This document shows, piece after piece, positions 1-5,564 of a DNA stretch of 5,564 bases (position 1 is its first letter; each line of letters starts with the position of its first letter). The DNA comes from Candidatus Woesearchaeota archaeon UBA119. GTDB taxonomy: Archaea > Nanobdellota > Nanobdellia > Woesearchaeales > UBA119. The position numbers and the translations under genes are program-made. Location: the NCBI GenBank assembly GCA_002505945.1, contig DAWM01000035.1:1-5564 (forward strand), read 5' to 3'. The notes below the pieces were generated by a model that saw only the letters and a program-made list of their open reading frames with translations, was not told the DNA's origin and made no database searches.

Positions 1-160
1 TAGCTAAGTCTGGAAGGGATAAGTGCTGAAAGCATCTAAGCACGAAGCCCTCCTAGAAAAGAGACCAAGGACACGGGAAAAAGACCCGTTTGATGGAACT
101 GGTGTGTAAGCATCAAGCCTTCGGGCGAGATGTTCAGCGCGCAGTCCCCAACAGTCCGAC
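1..160 (+). rRNA. 23S ribosomal RNA, 3' end (partial)
   Basis: This is the last part of a large-subunit rRNA, cut by the left edge of the window. The block GCTGAAAGCATCTAAGCACG (28-47) is the near-universal segment close to the 23S 3' end. Visible helices support it: acggg (73-77) pairs with cccgt (85-89), and gcc/ggc (117-119, 124-126) closes a UUCG tetraloop, extended by catc (111-114) pairing with gatg (129-132). The following tgttcagc...cagtccga matches the usual form of the terminal segment. The sequence between the helices fits archaeal better than bacterial 23S, but that is a judgement by eye. The 3' end near 160 is approximate. No 5S rRNA or tRNA follows within the window. Confidence 0.93.
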
Positions 161-202
161 TTTGATCTTATCTCCTAATTCAGTCTCCTATGCTTTGCCT
201 CC

Positions 203-215
203 TTTTTTTTCTTTT
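203..215 (+). terminator. oligo-T run, probable archaeal-type terminator of the rRNA transcript
   Basis: Eight consecutive T (203-210), a single C and four more T lie about 45 bases past the 23S end on the rRNA coding strand. No GC-rich hairpin precedes them. Archaeal transcription commonly terminates at T-rich tracts in the non-template strand without a stem-loop, so this is a reasonable stop for the rRNA operon ahead of the converging gene that ends at 284. The rest of the 161-283 spacer is AT-rich, and I see nothing else in it. Confidence 0.45.
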
Positions 216-283
216 CAAAATTATCAAATATATAATTCTCAAACAACTACTAATAGAATAGAAATTGATTCTTCTGTGATAAT

Positions 284-2167
284 TTAGGAATAACTTTGCT
301 CATACAAAGAACCAGTACATTGATACTCTTCATAATCTTCTGTTGAGCCTGAGAATTTACCTTGTTTTTCTTCTTCTAACTTATTTACCAAGACTTCAAT
401 AGGATATTTACAAGTAGAGTCTTTACCAACGAAATCTTGAGCCTCTTGATTTTGCTCCGCAAGTTGCTGAACAATCTGCTCTTCAGTCATTCCTCTATCT
501 AACATTTGTTGTTTAACGTCCTTAGAATAATTATAATAAATATCGTCTGTACGCTGATAGAAAAGACATCTTTCGTCCGTCAAACCTTTTATTTCTCTAT
601 ATGTTATAGTATGGGCAATCATACCAAAAAGATTTAATTTTGTTTCAACGATAATTTTAGCAGGACAACACTTCCTCGCGTTATTTATAAAACAATCGAA
701 ATTTGGTAAATTTCCATCTGCCCTGCTCTCTGCTGATAAAATGGCCAGTCCACAATCGATTGTTCGGTCTCCGCATTTATCAGAACAGTCATTATCAGTA
801 TCAGAATCACATCCATCAGGACAATATAAATCATTGTCGATGCATTGTGTTATTCGTGAGTGAGAACATTTGAAATTATTACACATGTCTTTTGTTGAAA
901 CATCATTATCGTTACAGTCAATATTAGAATCACATTCCCAAGAAACACAAGTATGATTCTTACATTTGTAACCTGTTTTACATTGATTATCAGTTAAACA
1001 ATCTACACATCTCTCACTAAACATGTCACATATCTGCCTACCATCCTCACAGCCAGCACAAGTTGTAGTACAATCTTCCGTTTTTATACACTCTGAAGGA
1101 TTCTTACCACCTTGAACCTTTATTTTTTTAGTCACTGTTTTAAGAGGTGACACGCCTGTTAATTCATCTTCTGTCGCAGTAAAACATTCTTTATCTAAAG
1201 TAGAAGTAATTGCATCACAACTATAAACACTAATAGAGTATTCATAAATTCCGTCCTCAAAGAAATAATCAGCAGCAGTATAATGCCCTTGCTCGTTTAA
1301 TCTAAATGCCCCAATATTAAATATCATCTTCATAAATTCGTTTATTCTATCTGAGGAAATCCGTCCGCTTATCAATTCAGAGAGGTTTTTGTCAAATCCA
1401 ACCTTTGAACGCGTAAATAAAATAATGCCCTCAAAAGGCTTGCCAGAATATTTTATTTTGTATTCCCCTGAAAAGGGTTCACCCTTTTGATACGTGTTTT
1501 TCAAACCAGTTACTTCTATAGTTAATTTACTTGATTTCTCTAAGCTTTTAATCCCAAATATTGGTTTTCCCTCTGATAATCTTAAAAACCTTATATAAAT
1601 ATCATTAATATTGTTACTACCAAAGTCTATTTTTTTGGATTGTCCAACAGCCAATGTAACTCTTTTGGGTTCTGAATAAATATTTAGCTTTACGGAGTCA
1701 TCTACTATATCTTCAACTTCAATTAAGTGATCTTCATCATTAAGTTTAAAAGAAATAGAATCCTTTGGATTTATTGCAAACTCTTTTTCTACATCGGCAA
1801 TTTGAGTTTTCTGTGCATTCAGACATTTTGTACTTCCTTTATAAGTGTTTACGCAGAAATCCAAAGTATCAACATTGTTATCATCACATTCTAAATCAGT
1901 ATTGCAGGTTGGGTTTGTTAATGAAAAAAAAGAAGTAATAATCGTAACAAAAATAAGAGTAGAGGCAATAAGAATGAAGATTACACTTATTAAAATGGAT
2001 TTTCGATCAGATGAACTTGAGTTTCCAGCCTTATTTGCACAATTTAATGCTTCCCTTACGTCCTCAGAACTGTAGCCCTGTCGCACTAAATTAATATATG
2101 CCTGCTGAGCAGAGTATCCCTTAGATTCTTGATTTCTAATAAATTCAACTAACCTTCTATCCACCAT
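284..2167 (-). CDS. membrane-anchored Cys-rich surface protein, function unknown
   Basis: This 627-aa protein is not recognised as a named family. Residues 4-41 form a short helical UBA-like segment (LVEFIRNQESKGYSAQQAY is its start), a type often found at the N-terminus of DPANN membrane proteins. One hydrophobic helix spans about 57-82, so residues 1-56 are probably cytoplasmic and the rest lies outside the cell. Residues about 125-215 resemble a small beta-rich domain widespread in DPANN surface proteins (EPKRVTLAVGQSKKIDF is its core). About 225-350 looks Ig-like. Cys-rich repeats follow: C-x5-C-DDN-type modules at 88-115 and 412-442, C-x5-C modules at 360-407, and an Asp/Cys stretch at 442-465 (CPDGCDSDTDNDC) that could bind Ca2+. 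The C-terminal domain, 472-627, has paired Cys (500-501) and further spaced Cys suited to disulfides. The start at 2167 is supported by a TATA-like box 24-33 bases upstream and by the correctly placed N-terminal segment. The gene converges on the rRNA. It is more AT-rich than the hydrogenase genes. An adhesin or envelope role is possible but not shown. Confidence 0.9.
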   Translation of the reverse strand: MVDRRLVEFIRNQESKGYSAQQAYINLVRQGYSSEDVREALNCANKAGNSSSSDRKSILISVIFILIASTLIFVTIITSFFSLTNPTCNTDLECDDNNVDTLDFCVNTYKGSTKCLNAQKTQIADVEKEFAINPKDSISFKLNDEDHLIEVEDIVDDSVKLNIYSEPKRVTLAVGQSKKIDFGSNNINDIYIRFLRLSEGKPIFGIKSLEKSSKLTIEVTGLKNTYQKGEPFSGEYKIKYSGKPFEGIILFTRSKVGFDKNLSELISGRISSDRINEFMKMIFNIGAFRLNEQGHYTAADYFFEDGIYEYSISVYSCDAITSTLDKECFTATEDELTGVSPLKTVTKKIKVQGGKNPSECIKTEDCTTTCAGCEDGRQICDMFSERCVDCLTDNQCKTGYKCKNHTCVSWECDSNIDCNDNDVSTKDMCNNFKCSHSRITQCIDNDLYCPDGCDSDTDNDCSDKCGDRTIDCGLAILSAESRADGNLPNFDCFINNARKCCPAKIIVETKLNLFGMIAHTITYREIKGLTDERCLFYQRTDDIYYNYSKDVKQQMLDRGMTEEQIVQQLAEQNQEAQDFVGKDSTCKYPIEVLVNKLEEEKQGKFSGSTEDYEEYQCTGSLYEQSYS

Positions 2168-2190
2168 CTTTTTCCTTTTAGTTCCTTATA

Positions 2191-2206
2191 GATATATAAC
2201 TTTTTT
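2191..2206 (-). promoter_or_regulatory. TATA-like promoter for the 627-aa surface protein
   Basis: Read on the - strand, aaaaaagttatatatct has a TATA-like core at 2191-2200 preceded by a purine-rich stretch that could serve as BRE. The core lies 24-33 bases before the ATG at 2167. With the usual archaeal TATA-to-start spacing, transcription would begin at or within a few bases of the ATG, giving a leaderless or nearly leaderless mRNA. This agrees with the absence of a clear Shine-Dalgarno sequence there (only ggaaaaag directly before the ATG). The core is nearly palindromic, so it could also read rightward. Confidence 0.45.
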
Positions 2207-2260
2207 TATTTTCAAAGCCTGATAAAGTTTCCCACTTCCTTTTCATTAAGAAATCTCAGA

Positions 2261-2545
2261 ATTGAAAATGTTACAAACCAAGAAAAAGATTCGGATTTAG
2301 ATATTGCAATTATTACTCCTAACAGTAAGAGAAAGAAAAGGTTTGAGGTTGTATTGAAAGAAGGAGAATTAATGCAACCTGAAGTGCATGGTTTTGTTTT
2401 TTCAGAGAAGGAACTTTATCAAATGCTGACAAATGAAGAGTATAACTATGGAAAAGAGATTGCGAAGAAACATATCCTTTGGTATGGAACAGAAAGCTAT
2501 TACAAGATAATATTAAAGAGTTTGAAAAATGGTTTCAAAGGTTGA
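2261..2545 (+). pseudogene. remnant of a MNT-type nucleotidyltransferase
   Basis: An open frame runs from 2192 to the TGA at 2543-2545, but it has no ATG or GTG before the first in-frame ATG at 2372; the only earlier usual start is TTG at 2354. Both starts lie after the part that identifies the family. Translation from about 2282 gives EKDSDLDIAIITPNSKRKKR, the D-x-D metal-binding strand of the NTP_transf_2 (minimal nucleotidyltransferase) fold. It is followed by a C-terminal half ending in the usual pattern (EVHGFVFSEKEL, then GKEIAKKHILWYGTESYYK). The GS motif expected about 13 residues before DSDLD is absent: the aligned residues read L-R-I-E-N rather than F-G-S. With no start and no GS motif, I infer a 5'-truncated or decayed gene. 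Intact members act in toxin-antitoxin pairs or are orphan proteins of about 100 aa. An untypical start (ATT at 2261) cannot be excluded. It converges on the hydrogenase gene, with 39 bases between them. Confidence 0.6.
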
Positions 2546-2584
2546 TTTACATCTAATAATATTTCTTGAGAAACTTATAGACAT

Positions 2585-4348
2585 TCACTTATAAAGCTCC
2601 CTATGGTAATACTTAGTATGCAGGAGCTCCTCGGCCTTCTTGCTGCCTGGCTCGCCAAAAAATTCGCTATATAACTTCTTGATATCGGGATTCTCATAAC
2701 TCCTCCTTACCTTCTTGTGGGCATCAATGTTGTATATGGCGGATGCCCTCTTCTTGAGAATCTCATCATTGGTTGGAATGGGCTGGCCTCCACCTCCTAT
2801 ACAACCAAATGGACAAGCCATAATCTCTATGAAATCATAATCTGACTTGCCCTCAAGCATTTTATCTTTTAAAGAAGCTAGGAATTTACGGGTTTCACCA
2901 AGGGTATTGATTGAGATATATCTGAGCTCTCTGCCCTTTATTGTTATCCTTCCAGCCTTTCTGTTAGCATAATCCCTCAATTCATCAAACTCTAGCTTCT
3001 CTAATTTCTTATTGGTAGTAGTCTCATAAGCAGTTCTTAATGCCGCTTCCATCACGCCTCCGCTTACCCCGAAAATAGTCCCTGCGCCTGAAGACTCTCC
3101 CAAAGGATTGTCAAACTCCGTCGGTTCAAGCCTTGTGAGCTCCAAGCCAACCTCCTTGATCATCCTTGCCGTCTCCCTAGTAGTGAGAACAAAACTCACA
3201 TCATCCTTGTATTCTGGCCTCTGAGCCTCAAACTTCTTGGCAGTGCAAGGCATTATCTCCACAACCTTAATCCTCTTCGGATTCAAGCCCTTGTTCTTAG
3301 CAAAAACATTCTTAATTACAGAAGCCAGCATCTGTGCAGGGCTTCTGCACGTAGATAGATGAGGAATAAGCTCTGGATAAAGGTCCTCAAGCATCTTAAC
3401 CCAGGCAGGACAGCAAGAGGTAAACATAGGCAAGGGTTTTTCCATTGTTACCCTATCCATTAGCTCCTTAGCCTCTTCCATAATAGTAAGATCAGCCCCA
3501 AGCTGGGTATCAAACACATAATCAAAGCCCATCCTCTTGAGAGCAGAAACCAGTTGCCCTGTTAGGATTTCCCCAGGAGGCAACATGAAATCCTCTCCAA
3601 TAGAAACCCTGACAGACGGAGCAATCTGCGCCACAGTAATAGTCTTCTTATCGTTAAGGGCTTTCATCACTCCCTCAATATCAGACTTCTCCTCTAGAGC
3701 ACAGGTAGGACAATGCAGAACACATTGGCCACATTGAGAGCATTCAGTCTGAGCAAGATTGAAGTTAAAAGCAGGTCCTACCTCAAAATAAGCACCTCTA
3801 TTTCGATACCCAATCGCATCCAAGCCCTGCATCTCAGAACATATCTGAACGCAAAGCCCGCATTTTATGCATTTATCATAGTTCTTCACTATAGAAGGGG
3901 TACTGTTATCCAAGCCAGAGGAATGAAACTTGCTTTTTGGTAGAGGTATGTGCTCAAAAGGAGTGGAAGAGAGCTGGAACTCAGGCCCATATTCCAAAAG
4001 CTTGCAATCCGTATTCTTATCACAATAAATACACTCGCTCTGATGATCCCCAAGAAGAAGCATAAGGTTAAACCGCCTTGCATTCAAAACCCTTTGAGAA
4101 TGGGTAAGGATAGATATCCCCTCTTTAAGAGGAGTAGAGCAGGAAGTAACCAGCTTGCCTGGGCTTCCATCCTTAGACTCTATCTCTACAATACAAAGCC
4201 TGCAAGCCCCCCTAGGCCTAAGCCTCTCATGATAGCAGAAAGTAGGGATATCTAGGCCTATCTCTTTGCAAGCCTCTAAAATCGTCTTCTTTCCTGGCTC
4301 CCCTTCAAAGGAGAACTCATTCCCGTTTATCCTTACCTTGTATGACAT
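2585..4348 (-). CDS. hydA: [FeFe] hydrogenase catalytic subunit (HydA/HndD type, group A)
   Basis: This 587-aa protein catalyses reversible 2H+ + 2e- to H2 at an H-cluster and has the length and layout of HndD. An N-terminal plant-type [2Fe-2S] domain has Cys38, 49, 52 and 70. A His-ligated [4Fe-4S] site has His102, Cys106, Cys109 and Cys115. Two ferredoxin-type [4Fe-4S] sites have Cys160/163/166/170 and Cys203/206/209/213. The H-cluster domain carries L1 TSCCPAW (310-316), L2 MPCTAKKFE (366-374) and L3 MACPFGCIGGGGQP (510-523), so the cluster ligands are Cys313, 368, 512 and 516. By spacing from L1, the proton path of Clostridium CpI is intact: Cys312, Glu292, Glu295 and Ser332, with Arg299 also kept. 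The L3 residue 514 is Phe where Gly is usual. The ATG at 4348 fits the usual N-terminus, but no strong Shine-Dalgarno sequence precedes it. The gene follows the NuoF-like gene by 111 bases in the same direction. Together they suggest an NAD(P)H-linked, possibly bifurcating enzyme, probably cytoplasmic because no signal peptide is seen. Confidence 0.97.
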   Translation of the reverse strand: MSYKVRINGNEFSFEGEPGKKTILEACKEIGLDIPTFCYHERLRPRGACRLCIVEIESKDGSPGKLVTSCSTPLKEGISILTHSQRVLNARRFNLMLLLGDHQSECIYCDKNTDCKLLEYGPEFQLSSTPFEHIPLPKSKFHSSGLDNSTPSIVKNYDKCIKCGLCVQICSEMQGLDAIGYRNRGAYFEVGPAFNFNLAQTECSQCGQCVLHCPTCALEEKSDIEGVMKALNDKKTITVAQIAPSVRVSIGEDFMLPPGEILTGQLVSALKRMGFDYVFDTQLGADLTIMEEAKELMDRVTMEKPLPMFTSCCPAWVKMLEDLYPELIPHLSTCRSPAQMLASVIKNVFAKNKGLNPKRIKVVEIMPCTAKKFEAQRPEYKDDVSFVLTTRETARMIKEVGLELTRLEPTEFDNPLGESSGAGTIFGVSGGVMEAALRTAYETTTNKKLEKLEFDELRDYANRKAGRITIKGRELRYISINTLGETRKFLASLKDKMLEGKSDYDFIEIMACPFGCIGGGGQPIPTNDEILKKRASAIYNIDAHKKVRRSYENPDIKKLYSEFFGEPGSKKAEELLHTKYYHRELYK

Positions 4349-4377
4349 AATAACACTTTCCGCTCAAGCATTTTGTT

Positions 4378-4399
4378 CGTTTATTAAACGTTTATTAAG
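4378..4399 (-). promoter_or_regulatory. tandem/palindromic AT-rich element upstream of hydA
   Basis: Two 11-base copies lie head to tail: cgtttattaaa (4378-4388) and cgtttattaag (4389-4399), differing only in the last base. Within them cgttta-t-taaacg (4378-4390) is a perfect palindrome with 6-base arms. On the - strand this reads taataaacgtttaataaacg and sits 30-51 bases before the hydA ATG. The tttaataaa part is placed where an archaeal TATA box would give a leader of about 10 bases, so it may be an internal hydA promoter. The palindrome could instead be a regulator site overlapping it. Both readings are inferences. Confidence 0.35.
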
Positions 4400-4474
4400 C
4401 TAATCAATCCTCTTAAACTAATCACCAATTATGCCTGTTTGATTAATCCGAGCCTCAAACTAATCAATCCTCTT
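4400..4474. repeat. 15-base direct repeat, two copies 60 bases apart, between hydB and hydA
   Basis: The sequence ctaatcaatcctctt occurs at 4400-4414 and again at 4460-4474. The right-hand copy covers the last codons and stop of the NuoF-like gene (on the - strand aagaggattgattag, encoding K-R-I-D-stop). A shorter related unit, aaactaatca, is at 4415-4424 and 4457-4466, so TGATTAG appears three times on the - strand within 67 bases. A local duplication of the gene's 3' end is the simplest explanation. A cluster of binding sites is the alternative. Confidence 0.6.
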
Positions 4475-5564
4475 TAGCCTCACCCGTTCAATCGCCTTAA
4501 TAGGACAAGCCCTATAACAGCTGCCGCAATGGATACATTTATCCTGATTAATATAATGCCTTGAATTGATTTCGCCATCAATAGCATCAACAGGACAGAT
4601 TACAGCACATTTATGACAGCCAGTGCATCTCTTAGAGATTTCATAAACAAAAGCCGTTCCCTCAATAAGCCTAATATATTCATCCTTAAAATACCTCAAC
4701 GAAGAAAGCACAGGATTAGCACTCGTCTGCCCCAATCCGCATAAAGAATTCTCCTTCACATAATAAGCAAGCTGCTCCAACCTCTTAATATCAGCCCTAC
4801 AACCCTCTCCCTTAAGAATCCTCTTAACAATGAAACTCATCTGCTTCAACCCTTCCCTGCAAGGCGTGCACTGCCCGCAACTCTCTGAAGAAAGGAACTC
4901 CAGAAAGAAATCTATGAGGTCTACAATAGAATCCTTTTCATCAAGCACAATCATTCCACCACTTCCAAGGATAGAACCAGCCTCTTGAAGAGATTTATAT
5001 CCAATCCTCAGATTCCTGAAACCCTGGCGTTCCCTACCATTCCCATTACCTTTCTTCTCACTCTTATCACTCTTCTCATAATTAACATTACTCTTATTAG
5101 CGATATTCCGAGCGTTATTTCTTCCTGCCTTTTCAGAACCAGTCTCTTTAGAAGATGAAAAAGATGAATATGGAAGACAACCGCCCGATGGGCCGCCGGT
5201 TTGAACCGCTTTAATATCATAATGAGTAGAAGAACCCCCACCAATCCTCTCAATCACATGGGAAAGCTTCTTGCCAAAACCAACCTCAACCAAGCCAGTG
5301 TACTTAACCTTGCCGCTCAAAGCAAGCAATATAGTTCCACCACTTTCCTCATCCTTCAAATCCTTATCAGCCAACCCTAAAAACCATTCAGCTCCTTCAG
5401 ATCCACGCCGCATTATGAGCGCTGCCGAACACAAGGTTTTGACATTATTAATGTTAGTAGGACAGCCATACAAGCCCTCTTGAGCAGGATACGGAGGACG
5501 CGGTCGGGGCTGGCCCCGGCGCCCTTCGAGGGAGCGGATGAGTGCCGTCTCCTCCCCGCAGACA
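4460..5564 (-). CDS. hydB: NuoF-like NAD(P)H/FMN diaphorase subunit of the hydrogenase (HydB/HndC type), partial
   Basis: The gene is cut at its 5' end by the right edge; 367 residues are visible, from VCGEETALIRSLEG (the FMN-contacting NuoF motif) to the stop at 4460-4462. Residue numbers below count from the Leu (TTG) codon at 5473 in PAQEGLYGC; the frame stays open upstream of it, so this is not the start. Diagnostic parts in order: YGCPTNINN (2-10), GGPSGGC (93-99), GSGG (170-173), the [4Fe-4S] motif SCGQCTPCREG (Cys199/202/205) with its fourth ligand Cys245 in SLCGLG, and a C-terminal 2x[4Fe-4S] ferredoxin domain (Cys283/286/289/293 and 313/316/319/323). That tail distinguishes HydB/HndC from ordinary NuoF of complex I. 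The subunit passes electrons between NAD(P)H and HydA. About 48 extra residues rich in Ser, Lys, Asn, Gly and Glu lie between GGPSGGC and GSGG (within 103-156). The last 64 bases of the window are about 75% GC, unlike the rest of the gene. The NAD(H)-binding and N-terminal regions and the NuoE-like partner are outside the window. Confidence 0.95.
   Translation of the reverse strand, partial: VCGEETALIRSLEGRRGQPRPRPPYPAQEGLYGCPTNINNVKTLCSAALIMRRGSEGAEWFLGLADKDLKDEESGGTILLALSGKVKYTGLVEVGFGKKLSHVIERIGGGSSTHYDIKAVQTGGPSGGCLPYSSFSSSKETGSEKAGRNNARNIANKSNVNYEKSDKSEKKGNGNGRERQGFRNLRIGYKSLQEAGSILGSGGMIVLDEKDSIVDLIDFFLEFLSSESCGQCTPCREGLKQMSFIVKRILKGEGCRADIKRLEQLAYYVKENSLCGLGQTSANPVLSSLRYFKDEYIRLIEGTAFVYEISKRCTGCHKCAVICPVDAIDGEINSRHYINQDKCIHCGSCYRACPIKAIERVRLKRID

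Noticed and set aside
161..283. 5S rRNA or tRNA after the 23S end
   Set aside because: No cloverleaf or 5S-like helices are visible; the spacer is AT-rich.
90..287. 65-aa open frame on the + strand
   Set aside because: It starts inside the 23S rRNA and runs through AT-rich spacer; the translation has no protein-like pattern.
360..2000. Cys clusters of the surface protein as FeS or zinc sites
   Set aside because: The spacings are irregular and the region follows a membrane helix, so disulfides are more likely than metal clusters.
1845..2075. 76-aa open frame on the + strand
   Set aside because: It lies antisense to the N-terminal and membrane segment of the surface protein, which has the better coding signal.
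2354..2545. 63-aa intact small protein starting at TTG 2354
   Set aside because: The family-defining DSDLD strand lies upstream in the same frame, so starting here discards the catalytic part. A remnant is the better reading.
2562..2573. tttcttgagaaa as a terminator hairpin between the converging genes
   Set aside because: The 5-base arms leave a loop of only two bases, and no T-run follows directly.
3537..4255. Several open frames of 64-101 aa on both strands within hydA
   Set aside because: All overlap a complete [FeFe] hydrogenase reading frame with every family motif; these are shadow frames.
5008..5253. 81-aa frame on the - strand overlapping the NuoF insertion
   Set aside because: I considered a frameshift that might explain the insertion. 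Conserved NuoF sequence lies in one frame on both sides, and this alternative frame shows no family match.

Overview
The window looks like a metagenome-type fragment from an archaeon, most likely a DPANN lineage such as Woesearchaeota, Pacearchaeota or Nanoarchaeota. The lineage is inferred from three things. The 23S rRNA tail has archaeal character. The 627-aa surface protein has an architecture typical of DPANN genomes (short UBA-like N-terminal segment, one membrane helix, Cys-rich ectodomain). AT-rich, TATA-like elements sit close to start codons. None of these is decisive alone.

Layout from left to right: the 3' end of a 23S rRNA gene on the + strand (1 to about 160) is followed by an oligo-T stretch. 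A 627-aa membrane-anchored, Cys-rich, predicted extracytoplasmic protein of unknown function lies on the - strand (284-2167) with a TATA-like promoter just upstream. A + strand remnant of a MNT-type nucleotidyltransferase (about 2261-2545) has lost its start and its GS motif. Two - strand genes of a hydrogenase operon fill the right half: a 587-aa [FeFe] hydrogenase catalytic subunit of HydA/HndD type (2585-4348), and upstream of it a NuoF/HydB/HndC-like flavoprotein (4460-5564), which runs off the right edge.

The two hydrogenase genes form the functional core. The NuoF-like subunit would carry FMN, an NAD(H) site (its Rossmann-like N-terminal part is outside the window) and several FeS clusters. 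It would exchange electrons with the H-cluster subunit through a chain of FeS clusters, giving an NAD(P)H-linked and possibly electron-bifurcating soluble hydrogenase. The usual third subunit (NuoE/HydC/HndA) would be expected to the right, outside the window. No HydEFG maturases are visible.

Points to check are a roughly 48-residue low-complexity insertion in the NuoF-like core, a Gly-to-Phe change in the third H-cluster motif, an abrupt rise to about 75% GC in the last 64 bases, duplicated sequence between the two hydrogenase genes, and the degraded nucleotidyltransferase. The fragment breaks at both ends inside highly conserved sequence (23S rRNA and NuoF), as assembly breaks often do.
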